This document shows positions 1 through 11,228 of a DNA stretch of 64,000 nucleotides, piece after piece. The stretch is from Alentia gelatinosa (Eukaryota > Annelida > Polychaeta > Phyllodocida > Polynoidae). The notes beneath the pieces were generated by a model that was not told the DNA's origin, did not search any database, and was given only the letters and a program-made list of their open reading frames with translations. Numbering within the stretch: the first letter of the stretch is position 1; every line of letters begins with the position of its first letter. A program made the position numbers and the translations under genes. Location: positions 28,927,469-28,991,468 of the forward strand of contig OX465584.1 in the NCBI GenBank assembly GCA_950022655.1. The letters are read 5' to 3'.

Positions 1-660
1 TGGTCAATAAAAAAAAGGGGCGAAGCTGATTTAAAAGTAAAACGGAAAAAGAAGAGTTCCTTGGTGCGATTGCTCGCCTGCATTTTGTTGTTTGAATGAA
101 TAAAAGACAAAATCCATAGTTTGTTGCCTTTGTCTATCACAATTGCAGGTGCGGGAATCACATTTTTGTTGTTGATAACTTCACTTTATTGTCACATTCT
201 GGATGTACATGGTAAACTTTTCGGTCCTTTATATATAAGACGTTTGTATGTAACAATGTCAGTGGCTTGGTTCTTGTAGGTCTCATAATAATACGTCAGG
301 TATCAAGGGCATTTACTTTCAAAGACAAAGAATATGTTAGAGTCCCCATCACTGTCATCACTGGGGCCAATATTCATGACCGCCGACATGGCAGCAGAAG
401 CGGCAGTATTGTCGGCTGCAGAAGTGGTTGTGCAGGTGGTAGAGGTGGCTGTGCAAGTGGTAGAGGTTGTAGTAAGGGTAGGTGTGGTAGTCGGTGTAGT
501 GGAGGTGGCAGCAGTTCTCTTCCTCTAGAGTCTTGTCCGCTCTGGGTTAGCTAAGTTGGGCAACAGGAACTCTAACTGATCCCAGATCAATTTCTCTTCA
601 TGTGTTAATTTGCCAATACCTCTGCCCTAGATTACCCTCTGGAACCTGTTGAATTTGGCA
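1..660. other. Non-coding stretch with a short GT-rich degenerate repeat
   Basis: I see no convincing gene here. Positions 418-517 carry an imperfect repeat built on GTGGTAGAG-like words. It gives Gly/Cys/Ser-rich or Val-rich translations in different frames, which is typical of low-complexity DNA rather than selection on a protein. The rest is AT-rich unique-looking sequence. Confidence 0.4.
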
Positions 661-666
661 AAATCA

Positions 667-901
667 GGGAGCTGTTTCAAAAGTCGAGTGAGGTCTCGCC
701 AGCGGCACGTCACATTTAGAAAGCGGGAGGCCGCAACAGCGAGCGGCACTTTGAATCAAAGCGGCGGCAAAACCGCTACCAATACCCAATAGTGAGCGGC
801 ACCTCCGCCTCGACAGCGACGACTCGAAGTGCCATTGTTAGCTCTCGCTTTGGCGATGAGTACTCTCGTTTAGCATCCTCCCGACTTTTAAAACAGCTCC
901 C
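667..901. mobile_element. Foldback MITE with GGGAGCTGTTTC termini
   Basis: A 235-bp non-coding element begins GGGAGCTGTTTCAAAAGTC and ends with the approximate inverse, GACTTTTAAAACAGCTCCC. The interior is GC-rich with repeated GCGGCA/CTCGC words. The first 90 bp recur inverted at 8677-8764, and a minimal version carrying only the two termini is at 15753-15802. No transposase is present, so it is a non-autonomous DNA element; its superfamily is not determined because the target-site duplication is unclear. Confidence 0.75.
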
Positions 902-1781
902 AGGTAAGCATACTATTGTACCAAGTCTCGACCTCTCGACTGCTTGACATACAGTTCAGGATTCTGTTGAAGGAACAAGATAATATATTTTCAGTTCAAT
1001 ATTTTGATCTCCAGGGAGTCAAAATAGGTGAATAATCACCAGAAAATTTGCAGATGAATACCACCTTGCAGCAAGGACAGTGCATTAGAACGTTCTTAGC
1101 TTATTATAAGTAATACATAAACATTAATTACGAAAACTTCTGTTTTACCAGAAAATTGAAGTTTTTAAATTTAACTGAATTTTATAGCAAGCCATCACAA
1201 TATATAGAGGAAAACTGAAAATTCTCAACTAAGTGGACCAGTGTCTTACCTTAGTGGACAATAGCGACATATTGCAATTAAATTGGTCTATAAAATGAGA
1301 AAGATGTCAAATATGGATCTTATATATTCATGACATGCCTACGAGCATATAATGTAAAATCCAACCATATTTTTTACTATTTAAATTTTTGTTGAGGAGA
1401 AAACTGAAAATCCTCACCTAAGTGGACAAATGTCTTACCTTAGTGAACAATAGCGATATATCCCAATTAGTTGCATAGAAGAAAGGGTTGCCAGTTACGG
1501 TAGGAATGTAAGTTTTCGGTCTAACATAAGCATGTGTGCCATCAATAGATTGGTATTTTTTACAAAGATATACTTTCTAATTATATATTCAGAAAACATA
1601 ATTCATCTAGAATAATAAGGGAAACCATATTTTGATAAGGATCGCCTCTCAGTCCCTTGCACATGCCATTCTGGTCAATAGGATTAGCTTTTGTATTATT
1701 ATTATTATTCTTGAATCAAATATTTGGGTTCTTTCCTCGTGTATTCAGAAAACTTTCCATGTTTACTTAATTACATAGATC

Positions 1782-2214
1782 TGTAACAGAAATGGCTTGC
1801 CATAGTGACTCCCCCTCATACCCTCTCCATATATGGGCATGCCCACTCAGTGCTGCCCTCTACAACCCCTATATAGGGACCTGTTGAATCATTTCTGACT
1901 AGGATGGTCACAACTCACAGGTATTGGTACAACAGAAACGTTCTGATTTGTGCCAGTACTACAGACTTGTGACCTCTCCTCCCTGATTCCTGTAGGTAAG
2001 TGTGCTGGTTCTATTATCATTGCTATAATTGTCTTATTATCACTGCTTGTATTGTCACTTGAATACAGAGATCTATATTAATATATTTATGTATTTGTTC
2101 CTTTGTCTCCTCTGTACAGAACAGGCTAAGAACCCAAACTATTGTCTAAACTATTCTAGAACTATTTCGGCAGCTACCATTATAAATTCCCTCCCCTAAA
2201 CCTGTTCTGTTACA
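1782..2214 (+). mobile_element. 5' long terminal repeat of a Ty3/gypsy-type element
   Basis: The 433-bp block starts TGTAACAG and ends CTGTTACA, perfect 8-bp inverted termini of the TG...CA type. It is followed two bases later by a tRNA primer-binding site, which fixes its right edge. A TATATAGG box near 1869 could be the LTR promoter. No second copy is visible in the window, so the assignment rests on the termini plus the primer site and the downstream gag. Confidence 0.8.
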
Positions 2215-2216
2215 AC

Positions 2217-2234
2217 TGGTGGCAGCGGTGGGAT
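2217..2234 (+). promoter_or_regulatory. Primer-binding site complementary to tRNA-Leu 3' end
   Basis: TGGTGGCAGCGGTGGGAT is the reverse complement of the 3' end of animal tRNA-Leu of the AAG/TAG type, including the added CCA. It lies 2 bp after the LTR, the standard place for minus-strand priming of an LTR retroelement. The tRNA match is from memory of metazoan tRNA-Leu genes. Confidence 0.8.
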
Positions 2235-4953
2235 AGCCATTATCTGGCTATTCTTACTTTTCTTTCAGTGCCTATTTACTCTGAGCACGTGGGGAGAGAC
2301 TCAGGAAGCAGATCCTGCTTTGTTCCTCAGTCCCCATGTGGTATACAGTGCTGGGTCCCCCCCCCCACCTCTCTCTTTATAGTTCGCTTGGATCTGGGTT
2401 ACTCCTTTAGGCTGGAAAATCTTAGTTTTACTACTCTAGTGCTACATTAATGTCTCACATAAACATTTATTCAAAATTTGCCTTTTGAAATTAATTTTAA
2501 TCTACTCACTCATTGTGTGTGGGAAAGGGTAGAACTTCTATATAAATTCTACCGTATTGTATGAACACGTAGTGACAGGCTCAGAAACCTGAGTCTGCTT
2601 TGTCCATCAATCCCCACGTGGTCTATTGGGCTGTGTCCCATTCTCTGTACAGTTTATTTAGGTCTAAATTATTTGACATCCAAAATTTACTCTGATATTG
2701 GCCATTGATAATTTTCCTTGTGTGCTTGTTCTCAGAGCGTTTCTTTTATAGTATTCTCAATTTTAGTCTGATACATTAGAGTCTATTCTGTTCACTGAGC
2801 TACATGGTGGGCTGCTCCGCACGTGGTGCTGTCATCAAATCCACAGTAGCTGAGCCTGCTCTGACCACGTGGTCTCAGTGATAAGTGATTTACCAGTCAT
2901 TTCCCCACGTGAATCTGTACACAATCTTTACAGACTCTGTATGTATATCTTTCTGTTGATTTCTCCTAATTTTAGCGTGATGAGAGGGTTGCATATCCTA
3001 AGCGTATTTAAAACCTAATCTTAATCTTAGGAATGTTGGGATAGTGTACACGTGGTCTCCAGTACATAGCCTTCATACAAAAGTCAGTATAAGATAATTG
3101 CCAATCCCCTTACCAGTACCATATCAATATCTTCTGTAATCAAAAGCTCTAGATTCATTCTACAATTGATCAAAGGCCTTATCTTTTTGATAGGACAACC
3201 AGAGTATGTCCGGTTTATTTTAGTCTGCATTGGCCACGTGGTCTCAGTGATAAGTGATTTCTCAGATTCTCCCAACAAGGATCTATACATTCTTACATGT
3301 TCTGTGTTTGCAAATATTACTGGTGATTTTATCTGATAAATATATTTAGGCCGCAGTCCCAATTCTATGAATGTGTGAATAGTGCCCACGTGGTCTTCAG
3401 TACACAGTTCACATTCAAAAGCTAGTAGAATCGGATTTTTCTTATTGTATTACCATCTTGTGTAGTGATTCCTCTGAATTTCAAGTCTAAATCCATTCTA
3501 AATCTACTCACTCTACTGACTCACTTCTATGTGTTGCCTTCCACTAGGATCTGTAAAACGATTCTATGACAATTGATTTACCTTTGTGTATAGGCAAAGA
3601 AAAAGAATTAACTGCTACACAAATACCAGTGCATTGTATAGCAAAAACACTTGGCCACATATCAATTGGTCCTATTCTTAATTCCTCTGCTTTAATCATT
3701 AGCAGTTTTCTCCATCATGACCCTTATAATGTCATATTAAGGTCTGTCTCTATTAAACATGTAATTATTTGAAATTTCTCTGTGAATATATATGAACAAA
3801 AGCAAAATCTTTAAATTAAAATTCTCTTCTGTCCTAGTCTGTGAGCACGTGGTCATTTCTTGTATATCCTGTTCTTTTCTCAATGGTCACGACACTGGGG
3901 TTATTTGAGTGCATTTTAAGTACACTTCCTCCTTCTTAAGAACTCATTGAGTTACTCACTATTCCTAGGTATAGCACGTGGCCACTCCGATTTCCGCACC
4001 CCCCCCCCCCCATGACCGATCCCATACATCCACCCACCCCAAGGAGTCCTGCCCTGTCATTCAGCACGTCGTTGGTCTGCTCCCGCCTGCAACACGTGGC
4101 CATCCCATCATTCCCACCCACCTCCCCTACCGTTGGCATATCGTTTAACTTGGAGCTATTGCCCGTTTACTATTGCATAGAAGAAGGGCTACAGAAATAT
4201 AACATCTTGGGTCTTATACTTTGGAACTCATTAGACCTAAAGCGAAATTTATAGGGAAACATTATATATGTGTTCGCCACATACATCACTCACTGCTGCT
4301 TAGTGGCTTCCCCTGCACCCTCCATGCATGTCACAGCATATTCCAGTGACAAAGTTTAGACTTTACTGGGAGTATACATGGTTAACTTATAGTTTGAGGG
4401 CTTACTGTGAGTAAATAGTTAACTTGTATTTGCTGTACATGGTTTGCCTGTGGACGTGTAAAGTTTGTGCACTTTGTATTGGCTCTTGGGAGAATATTTG
4501 GATTTGTTGTTTTGATCCAGAAATCGGAATAATCACTGCAATATACATAGATTTTTTTATTTGCATGCTTTTTGAGATCTCTGCATTCGTTTAAACACTG
4601 GTATATTGTGGCAACTTGCTATAATCATAGTGGTTGCTATGGTATCCCCCTGGAAGTGATAATTCATTGCTTTGGTGACTGAACCAGCACCTTACCTCTA
4701 AATATTTCAATAATTTCAGGTATTTGACTGTAACTGAAAAGAAATTACTTTGTAAATCATATCCAGGAAATTACTGGATTATTGATTAATTCAATACCTG
4801 TCATATCTTGTTTACTATATGAGATATTGATTCATCATTTGGCCTCTAAATATCATTGTGTTACTCATTATTTAATCATTCAATCATTTATTTTGGCCTG
4901 ATAGATGGAAATTTAGAAAATGTCTATCACTATAGCTTTCTAATGTCAACCAG
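2235..4953 (+). repeat. 2.7-kb retroelement leader with eleven CACGTG boxes and diverged internal repeats
   Basis: The interval between primer site and gag has no long reading frame. It contains CACGTG at 2286, 2615, 2820, 2866, 2906, 3049, 3235, 3387, 3846, 3975 and 4093, often as CACGTGGTC. Several boxes sit in diverged direct repeats: the sequence around 2866 recurs around 3235 (shared text CTCAGTGATAAGTGATTT), and that around 3049 recurs around 3387. The repeat unit is roughly 340-370 bp. CACGTG is the canonical bHLH E-box, so a regulatory role for the leader is an inference. Confidence 0.75.
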
Positions 4954-6594
4954 ATGTCTAACATAAGCGGACATACATATCAAACTAATAACAAATGGAG
5001 AGATGTGCGTTACTCGAAAGGTGATGATGGGGAGGGTGTATCTAGTCATGGCAGTGACTATCATAGTCAGAAAATTCAACGACTTACTATTGCTCTGAAG
5101 GACACACCTGTCCATGGGGATCGCTGGGAGGATGGTAAAAGGGCATTACTTCAACATATGCTGGAGGCACTTAAAATACTTGCCAGACAACAAGGCACAT
5201 CAAATGTAGATGTGCCAAGGGTGCCTGATTGTGCTTGCCAATCAACATCAGCAGACAAGCACCAGAGGGTTATAGTCCCCAAAGATGAAAAATCAGGTTG
5301 TGTTGCGAAAAATGGTAGATACTATCATGATTGCCAGGTGGAACGAGAGCATGCCAGATATATCTCGCCACGCAGACATTTGTCTGAATTCTCACCAGCC
5401 TCATACCCTGAACAGCATCAATCCTCCCATTACTGCCCACCCTCTCCACAATACAAAACATTGGGCTATTATTGCGAACGACAGACTCCCAGTAGACGAC
5501 ACCATTCCCACTTTCAAAACCAAGACCGATGGCAATCACCTGAACATCCCCCTGACAAACACTATGAGCGGAGATATCAATCTCCATCAGGTTGCATGCC
5601 CCAATTACACACACAAAGGTCACCATCCCCGGAGTCATACCAAACGCAATATCGATTGTCCCACCAGCAGTACTCTTCACCAACAGCACCCTCTTCTCAT
5701 CCCCGTTCACCTAGTGTGAGACCCACATCCCCAGTGACTGGTTTGTCTAAACATCAGTCACTCAAACAGAAATCTCCATCATTTCAAAAACCCTTGTCTC
5801 CTTTGGCAGGCTCATTGCAAGGGCTGTCTTATTCTGAAGCAAGACAGGAGAGCAGGGGTACAAGAGGCCTTAATGTAAAACCAAGGACATATGATGGGAC
5901 AACACCCTGGGAAGAGTACCGGAATTACTTTAAGCAGCTGGCACAGGTCAGTCTCTGGGATTCTAATGCAATGCTGGACATGCTCTCTGTGCAGCTGACA
6001 GGAGATGCCCAACGATTCATTGATGATGAGCCTCAGCGGGTGATCGAGAGCTTTGCACAGCTTGATGCAGCTCTACAGAGGCGTTTTGGGGTGCAGCAAC
6101 ATGTAGAGCTGAATCAGGCAGCTCTAGAGGCCAGGACAGGCAAGGCAGGGGAGAGCCTAGAGGCTCTCAAACAAGATCTAGGGCACCTTGTTGAGCTGGC
6201 CCATCCTGAACTTGATCCAAATGGGGTCAAGGTAATAGGAGTGACCCACTTTAAAAGGGCCATAGGGGATAAAGTGTCTAAGGTGGTCCACAATGCCAAA
6301 GCTAGACATCTCAGTGATGCTGTGAAAGCAGCATCTCAAAAGGAGGTTTGGAAACCAGAGTCATACATCCAAGGCAGGTCTCCATCCCCCCATCCAAGGA
6401 GGCAGCACGATAGATGGCCAAGTGGAGAGGATGAACAGACCTATTCTCCAAATGCTACATTAACTAGCAAGCCAGCACAGAATGACTGGGACATGCACCC
6501 CCCGTTGATTGCTATTGAGAATGGGTCAAGTGTACATTCACCGACTGGTGATACACCTCCTTTTAATTTTAGGGGAGAGATGGATACCATCTAG
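4954..6594 (+). CDS. gag: Gag-like protein of an LTR retrotransposon
   Basis: The 546-codon open frame encodes a structural protein of the Ty3/gypsy type. The N-terminal half (about residues 100-290) is rich in Ser, Pro, His, Gln and Tyr and probably disordered. Residues about 305-470 form the helical gag core, beginning at RTYDGTTPWEEYRNYF and containing LQRRFGVQQ and the run up to SDAVKAAS. No CCHC zinc knuckle is seen near the C terminus and no protease or polymerase frame follows; the frame ends at a plain stop, TAG. The frame is uninterrupted, unlike the other retroelement remnants here, so the copy may be fairly young. It lies downstream of the LTR and primer site on the same strand. 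The start codon is the first ATG of the open frame; an upstream start cannot be excluded. Confidence 0.8.
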   Translation: MSNISGHTYQTNNKWRDVRYSKGDDGEGVSSHGSDYHSQKIQRLTIALKDTPVHGDRWEDGKRALLQHMLEALKILARQQGTSNVDVPRVPDCACQSTSADKHQRVIVPKDEKSGCVAKNGRYYHDCQVEREHARYISPRRHLSEFSPASYPEQHQSSHYCPPSPQYKTLGYYCERQTPSRRHHSHFQNQDRWQSPEHPPDKHYERRYQSPSGCMPQLHTQRSPSPESYQTQYRLSHQQYSSPTAPSSHPRSPSVRPTSPVTGLSKHQSLKQKSPSFQKPLSPLAGSLQGLSYSEARQESRGTRGLNVKPRTYDGTTPWEEYRNYFKQLAQVSLWDSNAMLDMLSVQLTGDAQRFIDDEPQRVIESFAQLDAALQRRFGVQQHVELNQAALEARTGKAGESLEALKQDLGHLVELAHPELDPNGVKVIGVTHFKRAIGDKVSKVVHNAKARHLSDAVKAASQKEVWKPESYIQGRSPSPHPRRQHDRWPSGEDEQTYSPNATLTSKPAQNDWDMHPPLIAIENGSSVHSPTGDTPPFNFRGEMDTI

Positions 6595-7240
6595 GTAGAC
6601 GCTATGCTCAAGGCGAACCTAGAACTTGGCGACAACCTTGAGCAACAAACTAATTGACCATATTTTCTTCCAGAATGCTGATCAAGAATTATACTTCTCA
6701 GTTGCTAGTGAGATTTAATCATTGTCTAATAATTCAGTGTCTAGCTCCTAATAAGCTTAGTTTATGGGAACAATGCTTAATATACTCTACTATGTACCTT
6801 ATATTACCCTAGTTTAAGACTGCTTATTCTTTTGATATTAATGGCTTTATGGTTTTATTTATCCTAGATAGGAGTAGATACCATATTCTGCAGTCTACTA
6901 TTTTAAACAGACATTTGACAATTTATCTTATGGTTTACTTAATAATAAATAGGAATAGATATATCTTATGGTTTACTGTAAAACAATGAAAAACAAATGT
7001 GACTTGAGACATTCATGAAATGTCTGATTATCATATTTAGCTGTGTTCTGAGAACATATTGCAAATGTCTAGTTCATCAGTTATTGATTTATTGTTTTAT
7101 GTATAGAAACTGATTCTCCTGAGAGGATGCTTGTAAAAGAAAAAAAAAAAGATGTTTCCCCTGTTTCCCCACGGCAAATACGGCAATACGTGTGTATGGT
7201 ACAGCATACTTGTAATACAACCTATCAGTGCCCGGTGTAT
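6595..7240. other. AT-rich stretch after gag, no pol detected
   Basis: Where protease, reverse transcriptase and integrase would be expected there is AT-rich sequence with stops in every frame and no recognisable motif. I find no second copy of the LTR termini. The element is either truncated here or a gag-only derivative. Confidence 0.4.
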
Positions 7241-7639
7241 TTTGAACTGTGATGCTATCGGGATCACCAAGAGACTCACTACTTCCTGCAGCCCCAGTCC
7301 AACCAACTGTAGACTACTATAGACAGGGCGGGGAGTGTATGATGCCATCAGGACCTGCAGTCTTCCCTGTGACTAAACCTTCAGGAAGTGTCATGTGCCT
7401 GCAGTCTCCCAGCGACTACACATCCACCTGGCCTGCCTTGACAAGTCATGCCAACATAGACTCTAGCAGAACCTCTTGCCCCCTCCTCTTCCTTTCACAA
7501 TGATTGCTGAACTTTCGTCTTCCCTGCTGGCACTGGCCTGGCTGGGACTTTGAGAGGACCTGGGCTTGTGGGTTTCTGCTGGACCAGTTGTAGAACCGGT
7601 TCATCATTTGTCTTGGTGGACTAGGCAGTTCATCAGAGT

Positions 7640-8065
7640 AGTCCTGACCTTGGATTGCAGATGACGGGATGTCCTACACCATTATCATACATACTCTATG
7701 CTTCCACAGACCGGTACACTAACTGTTGGGTTCTGCCAGAACCTTTCGTCATCAGTGCTAACAGTGGGTAAGCAGTATGTTCCAATAGACCTGACCACCG
7801 CCTACAATGATAGGATGTCCTACACTGTCATCTTGCATACTGCATCCAACGAACTTGTGCTAAATATTGGGTTCACTGAGACCCATTCATCATCTGTGCC
7901 AGCAGTATGCTAGATAGTTTGTTGTGGCAAACCTGACTACAGCCTACAGTGATATGATGTCCTGCAGCATCATCATGTGTATCCTGCACTCCAGTCGACC
8001 TGTGCAATAATTGGTTCTGCTGGACAAGTTCATTGACATTCTTACACCATCATCATGAGTTGTCT
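7640..8065 (+). repeat. Decayed tandem repeat, about 143-bp unit, three copies
   Basis: The phrase GGATGTCCTACAC or a close variant recurs near 7666, 7813 and 7955. Each copy is followed by a CATCAT/CATAC-rich stretch and then a GGTTCTGC- or GGGTTC-like stretch. Spacing is about 141-147 bp and copies are substantially diverged. No coding capacity is evident. Confidence 0.5.
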
Positions 8066-8167
8066 GCCTGTTGCCTTGTTGTGGGGTGATCGAGGAAGTG
8101 TCTTATACTGATACATTAGTTCATATAATCACATTTTAATCCTCATGAAACAGCTCCCAGAAATTCT

Positions 8168-8198
8168 TTCTGAACTCGCCGTGCCGGCTCGTTCAGAA
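8168..8198 (-). repeat. Short palindrome with GA/GA interruption and GCA loop
   Basis: On the minus strand, arms TTCTGAAC and GTTCAGAA enclose GA facing GA, then GCCG pairing with CGGC, and a three-base loop GCA. A second stem, GAAATTC with GAATTTC, lies outside it. It abuts a truncated terminus of the GGGAGCTGTTTC MITE, which ends at 8158. Confidence 0.6.
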
Positions 8199-8676
8199 CG
8201 AATTTCTCCGAAACAACGAGTAAATCTACCCCGTATTGTCACCATAACTATGGTTTCACATAATATTAAAATTGTTTATTTATGGTTTGTATGTGTGCAA
8301 GGAAGACTGCTTTTCAAACAATCAGACACTGGGAAACGGCTTCTATACGCCTCTGTAGGCATCAGGTAGGTGTACAACTGTCTGAGGGCTGCCACATTAA
8401 GCTAAAATTCTGTGGGTGAACTAGGGCATGTAGAGCGTGGGGGCAAGGGTGGGGGGGTCGGGTGGTGAAAGCACGACATCAACAAGAGAGGGGCTGGTGT
8501 GGGGAGATGTGGCTTATATGCACTCTGTGCCTTTCAACCACCCCTTGTTACCTGGTGACTACACACAAGGTAAGAGTATTGACTTTTCACTCTCTTAATA
8601 TGGGCTCCACCTATTCATTTCACAATACAATTTCCACATAATAGACATACTTTTACGTGGATCAAGGAAACTTGAT

Positions 8677-8764
8677 TCAAAGTGCTGCTCGCTGTTGCGG
8701 GCTCTCGCTTTGAAAATGTGGCGTGCCGCTGGCGAGGCTTCACTTGACTTTTGAAACAGCTCCC
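8677..8764 (-). mobile_element. Truncated GGGAGCTGTTTC MITE
   Basis: Reverse-complemented, this 88-bp block matches the left 90 bp of the element at 667-901 with scattered substitutions. It ends in the same GGGAGCTGTTTCAAAAGT terminus. Only one end is present. Confidence 0.65.
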
Positions 8765-8998
8765 TGGTCTCTTCACCGCTGAAAGGTTTGCGGAGAAACC
8801 TTACCAGTAACAGAGGCTACAAGCGTTCACTTGACGGAGAGGCACCGCAAGAAGACCTGTCGACCCGCTGCAGACTCAGCCTATATAGTGACTGAGTTAC
8901 ATAATGCGGGCGATCACGTAGCGAGTGTATTAACATGACAACCTCGAGTGGTTTACAGACAGTCGATCTTCTTTATATTTGGTACGATTATAGGATTA
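8765..8998 (+). repeat. Dispersed repeat shared with 32830-32995 and 19850-19890
   Basis: The stretch with GCTGCAGACTCAGCCTATAT and TAATGCGGGCGA recurs at 32930-32985 in the same order. The following TTTGGTACGATTATA phrase recurs near 19868. The copies are diverged and non-coding; this is a multi-copy element of unknown class. Confidence 0.5.
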
Positions 8999-9001
8999 TC
9001 C

Positions 9002-9271
9002 GGGCCCTGTGTTTTAGTCATGACAATCGTTATAAACGACATGTTTTTGCTGTCAGTGTACTATAGACATGACATTTAGGGGGTCGGCCAATTGTCGTAG
9101 CCCTACTACACTTGTTGTGACGGGCGACACTTTTATCGGCGATCGTCTGTGGCGCACAACGACACTGTCTATAGGACGCTGGCCATGTTTTGTCGCCCAA
9201 AATGTCGTGGATTCGCTGGACGATCTGAGGGAATCGTAGACCTATGATATCATGACTGAAAAACAGGGCCC
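9002..9271. mobile_element. Foldback MITE with GGGCCCTGTTTTTCAGTCA termini
   Basis: The 270-bp element starts GGGCCCTGTGTTTTAGTCAT and ends in the inverse, TGACTGAAAAACAGGGCCC. The interior is rich in GTCG/CGAC words. A partial copy in the opposite orientation is at 15034-15175. Confidence 0.7.
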
Positions 9272-9279
9272 AGGATTAG

Positions 9280-11000
9280 CATTTGGGCCAACTCATTGTG
9301 GCCGACATAGGGAGGAAGAATGAGGATGAGTGGGAAACATTACAGTGCCCCCCCCCCTACCGCTGATGCTTTCCGGAATCTTTCGGCGCTTACAAGACAC
9401 CAACGCCACCTTGCACTTCCACCTGCAAAGATGTAACAGATGAATGCCCCTGTAGAATTCCAATCAATAAAACGTTTACTTCACTTCACTCTTGGTTCAT
9501 CAAGGCCTATCTCATGGCCTCTCCAATGTTTCAGCTTCATGAAGGTTTCCTGGAACCTGGTTCCTAACAGTACATCGTAGTCGACGTTTGGACTTACGTC
9601 TTGGGAAATGATACCTTGATTATGTGGATAGGGCTTTGCGATGTTCAATCTGTGACAGGAAATCTTATCCATAACACAGATATGAAGAGGGTCTATAGCT
9701 CTCAGCTCAATGGTATCAGATTCTTGAAATTAACCATATTTGTTGGGGACATGTTCATCAACATGTACATATTTTTTTCATATTTCTTTGGCACTCCAAA
9801 AAAATTGTAGTATTCATAGAAAAGTGCTCAACTCTTAGAAAAGGTATAATTCAGATAATTGGTAATCAATATTTCTATTATATTAGACAGGGACTCTTTT
9901 TCCCTTTCCACTCCTAGGTGAACATGTTCTTCATGCCAAATTCTGAATATCTACCAAATACATTTAAATATCTAGGTATAACCATATAGCTATCTGATAT
10001 TCAAAAATGAAGTTTTAAGATTGCAAACAAATAACCAGGGTTGAAAGTTGGGACTGGGTAACAGGTTGGAAATATAAAAAAAAAACTAAAGACAATAAAA
10101 AATGAAATTTTTTTTTTGCACCAGCTACCCACCAATTGAATGATAGTATTCTATGAAATATACCAAGGGCTTACATGCCATCGTCTATGATACACAGTTG
10201 TGTGAAATGCCCTTAAATATCAGCAAGATGCCAAACAGATGCCAGCCAAAAAGCACGGAAGTGGTCGGTGCCTTCCACACCCAAGTTGCCGAATAATCAT
10301 GGAGGACACAATTGGCATGGTTTCGAATCATGCAAAATGTAAACATACTACATTGATACAGCTATGTCATCGCCATGACATCGTCGCATAGCAACCTGCA
10401 TAACAATCTGCATAGGTAAGGCTCGGAAAAATTACTTGTTACTAGAGAATCATAGTTTCCCTCTAATACCATGTTGAATACATCCCTGACATCATGGGCT
10501 TTAATTTGATACCAAACACACATATCTTTCATGATATCCATCAAGGTTTGCACACCTTGTAAAAAAAAAAATCTTCTAAAAACGTTTTTTTCTGACGTGC
10601 ACGGTGATGAGAAACAAGTTTTTTTTAGTGGCCTTTATATAAATTTTTAATCTATCTTTGTTTTTAAGGCATGTATAGTTCTGTTGCTAATTATATGATA
10701 TACTTGCTAATTATGAGTGATACACATGACTATAGTGGTGGCCAGGGGTGTCATCTCTCTGTGGGGAGCTTGGGGAGCTTGCTCTCAGGATTTCTCACAC
10801 AGGATTGGATGATGCCTTGACCGGGTCGTCTTTGTTTAGTTTCACCTCTTGTGAATCCTTTTAAGACTAACTAGATATAGAAGATACTGAAGATCATAAT
10901 AATCCAGCTTACTACTAGAGGCAAACACTTTCGTGCAAGAGCCATGCATTTTAAGTGTCAACAATTATTTCTAGGCACTAAACCCCCCACACCCCACCCC
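9280..11000. other. Intergenic stretch without a recognisable gene
   Basis: The sequence is AT-rich with homopolymer runs near 9349, 10080 and 10620. The phrase TGTTCAATCTGTGAC near 9645 recurs in diverged form near 15355, downstream of the related MITE there, so part of this is probably an old repeat. No coding region is supported. Confidence 0.4.
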
Positions 11001-11228
11001 CAAAAGATCATGTTTATTTTATTACAGAGCTGGAATTCCATGTTTTCACTGTGGGGGTACACCCTACATGTGCATTAAATTCATCACTTTGCCGTTCCGT
11101 TTCTGGCCTTTCCTGGATAACTGCAGGTTCTGCTGGTGAAGGGTATGAAAAATCTTTACCCGAAAAAAAGTCCAGACAGGTAGGGAAACACTTCCGCCCT
11201 ACAAGAGTCAATGACATCAATTACAAAC

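Noticed and set aside
267..554. 95-codon Gly/Cys-rich open frame
   Set aside because: It arises from a degenerate GTGGTAGAG-like repeat that is open in two frames at once; no motif or gene structure supports it.
3084..3389. 101-codon minus-strand frame in the retroelement leader
   Set aside because: It lies across the CACGTG-bearing repeats on the opposite strand, has no motif and is not repeated in the related unit.
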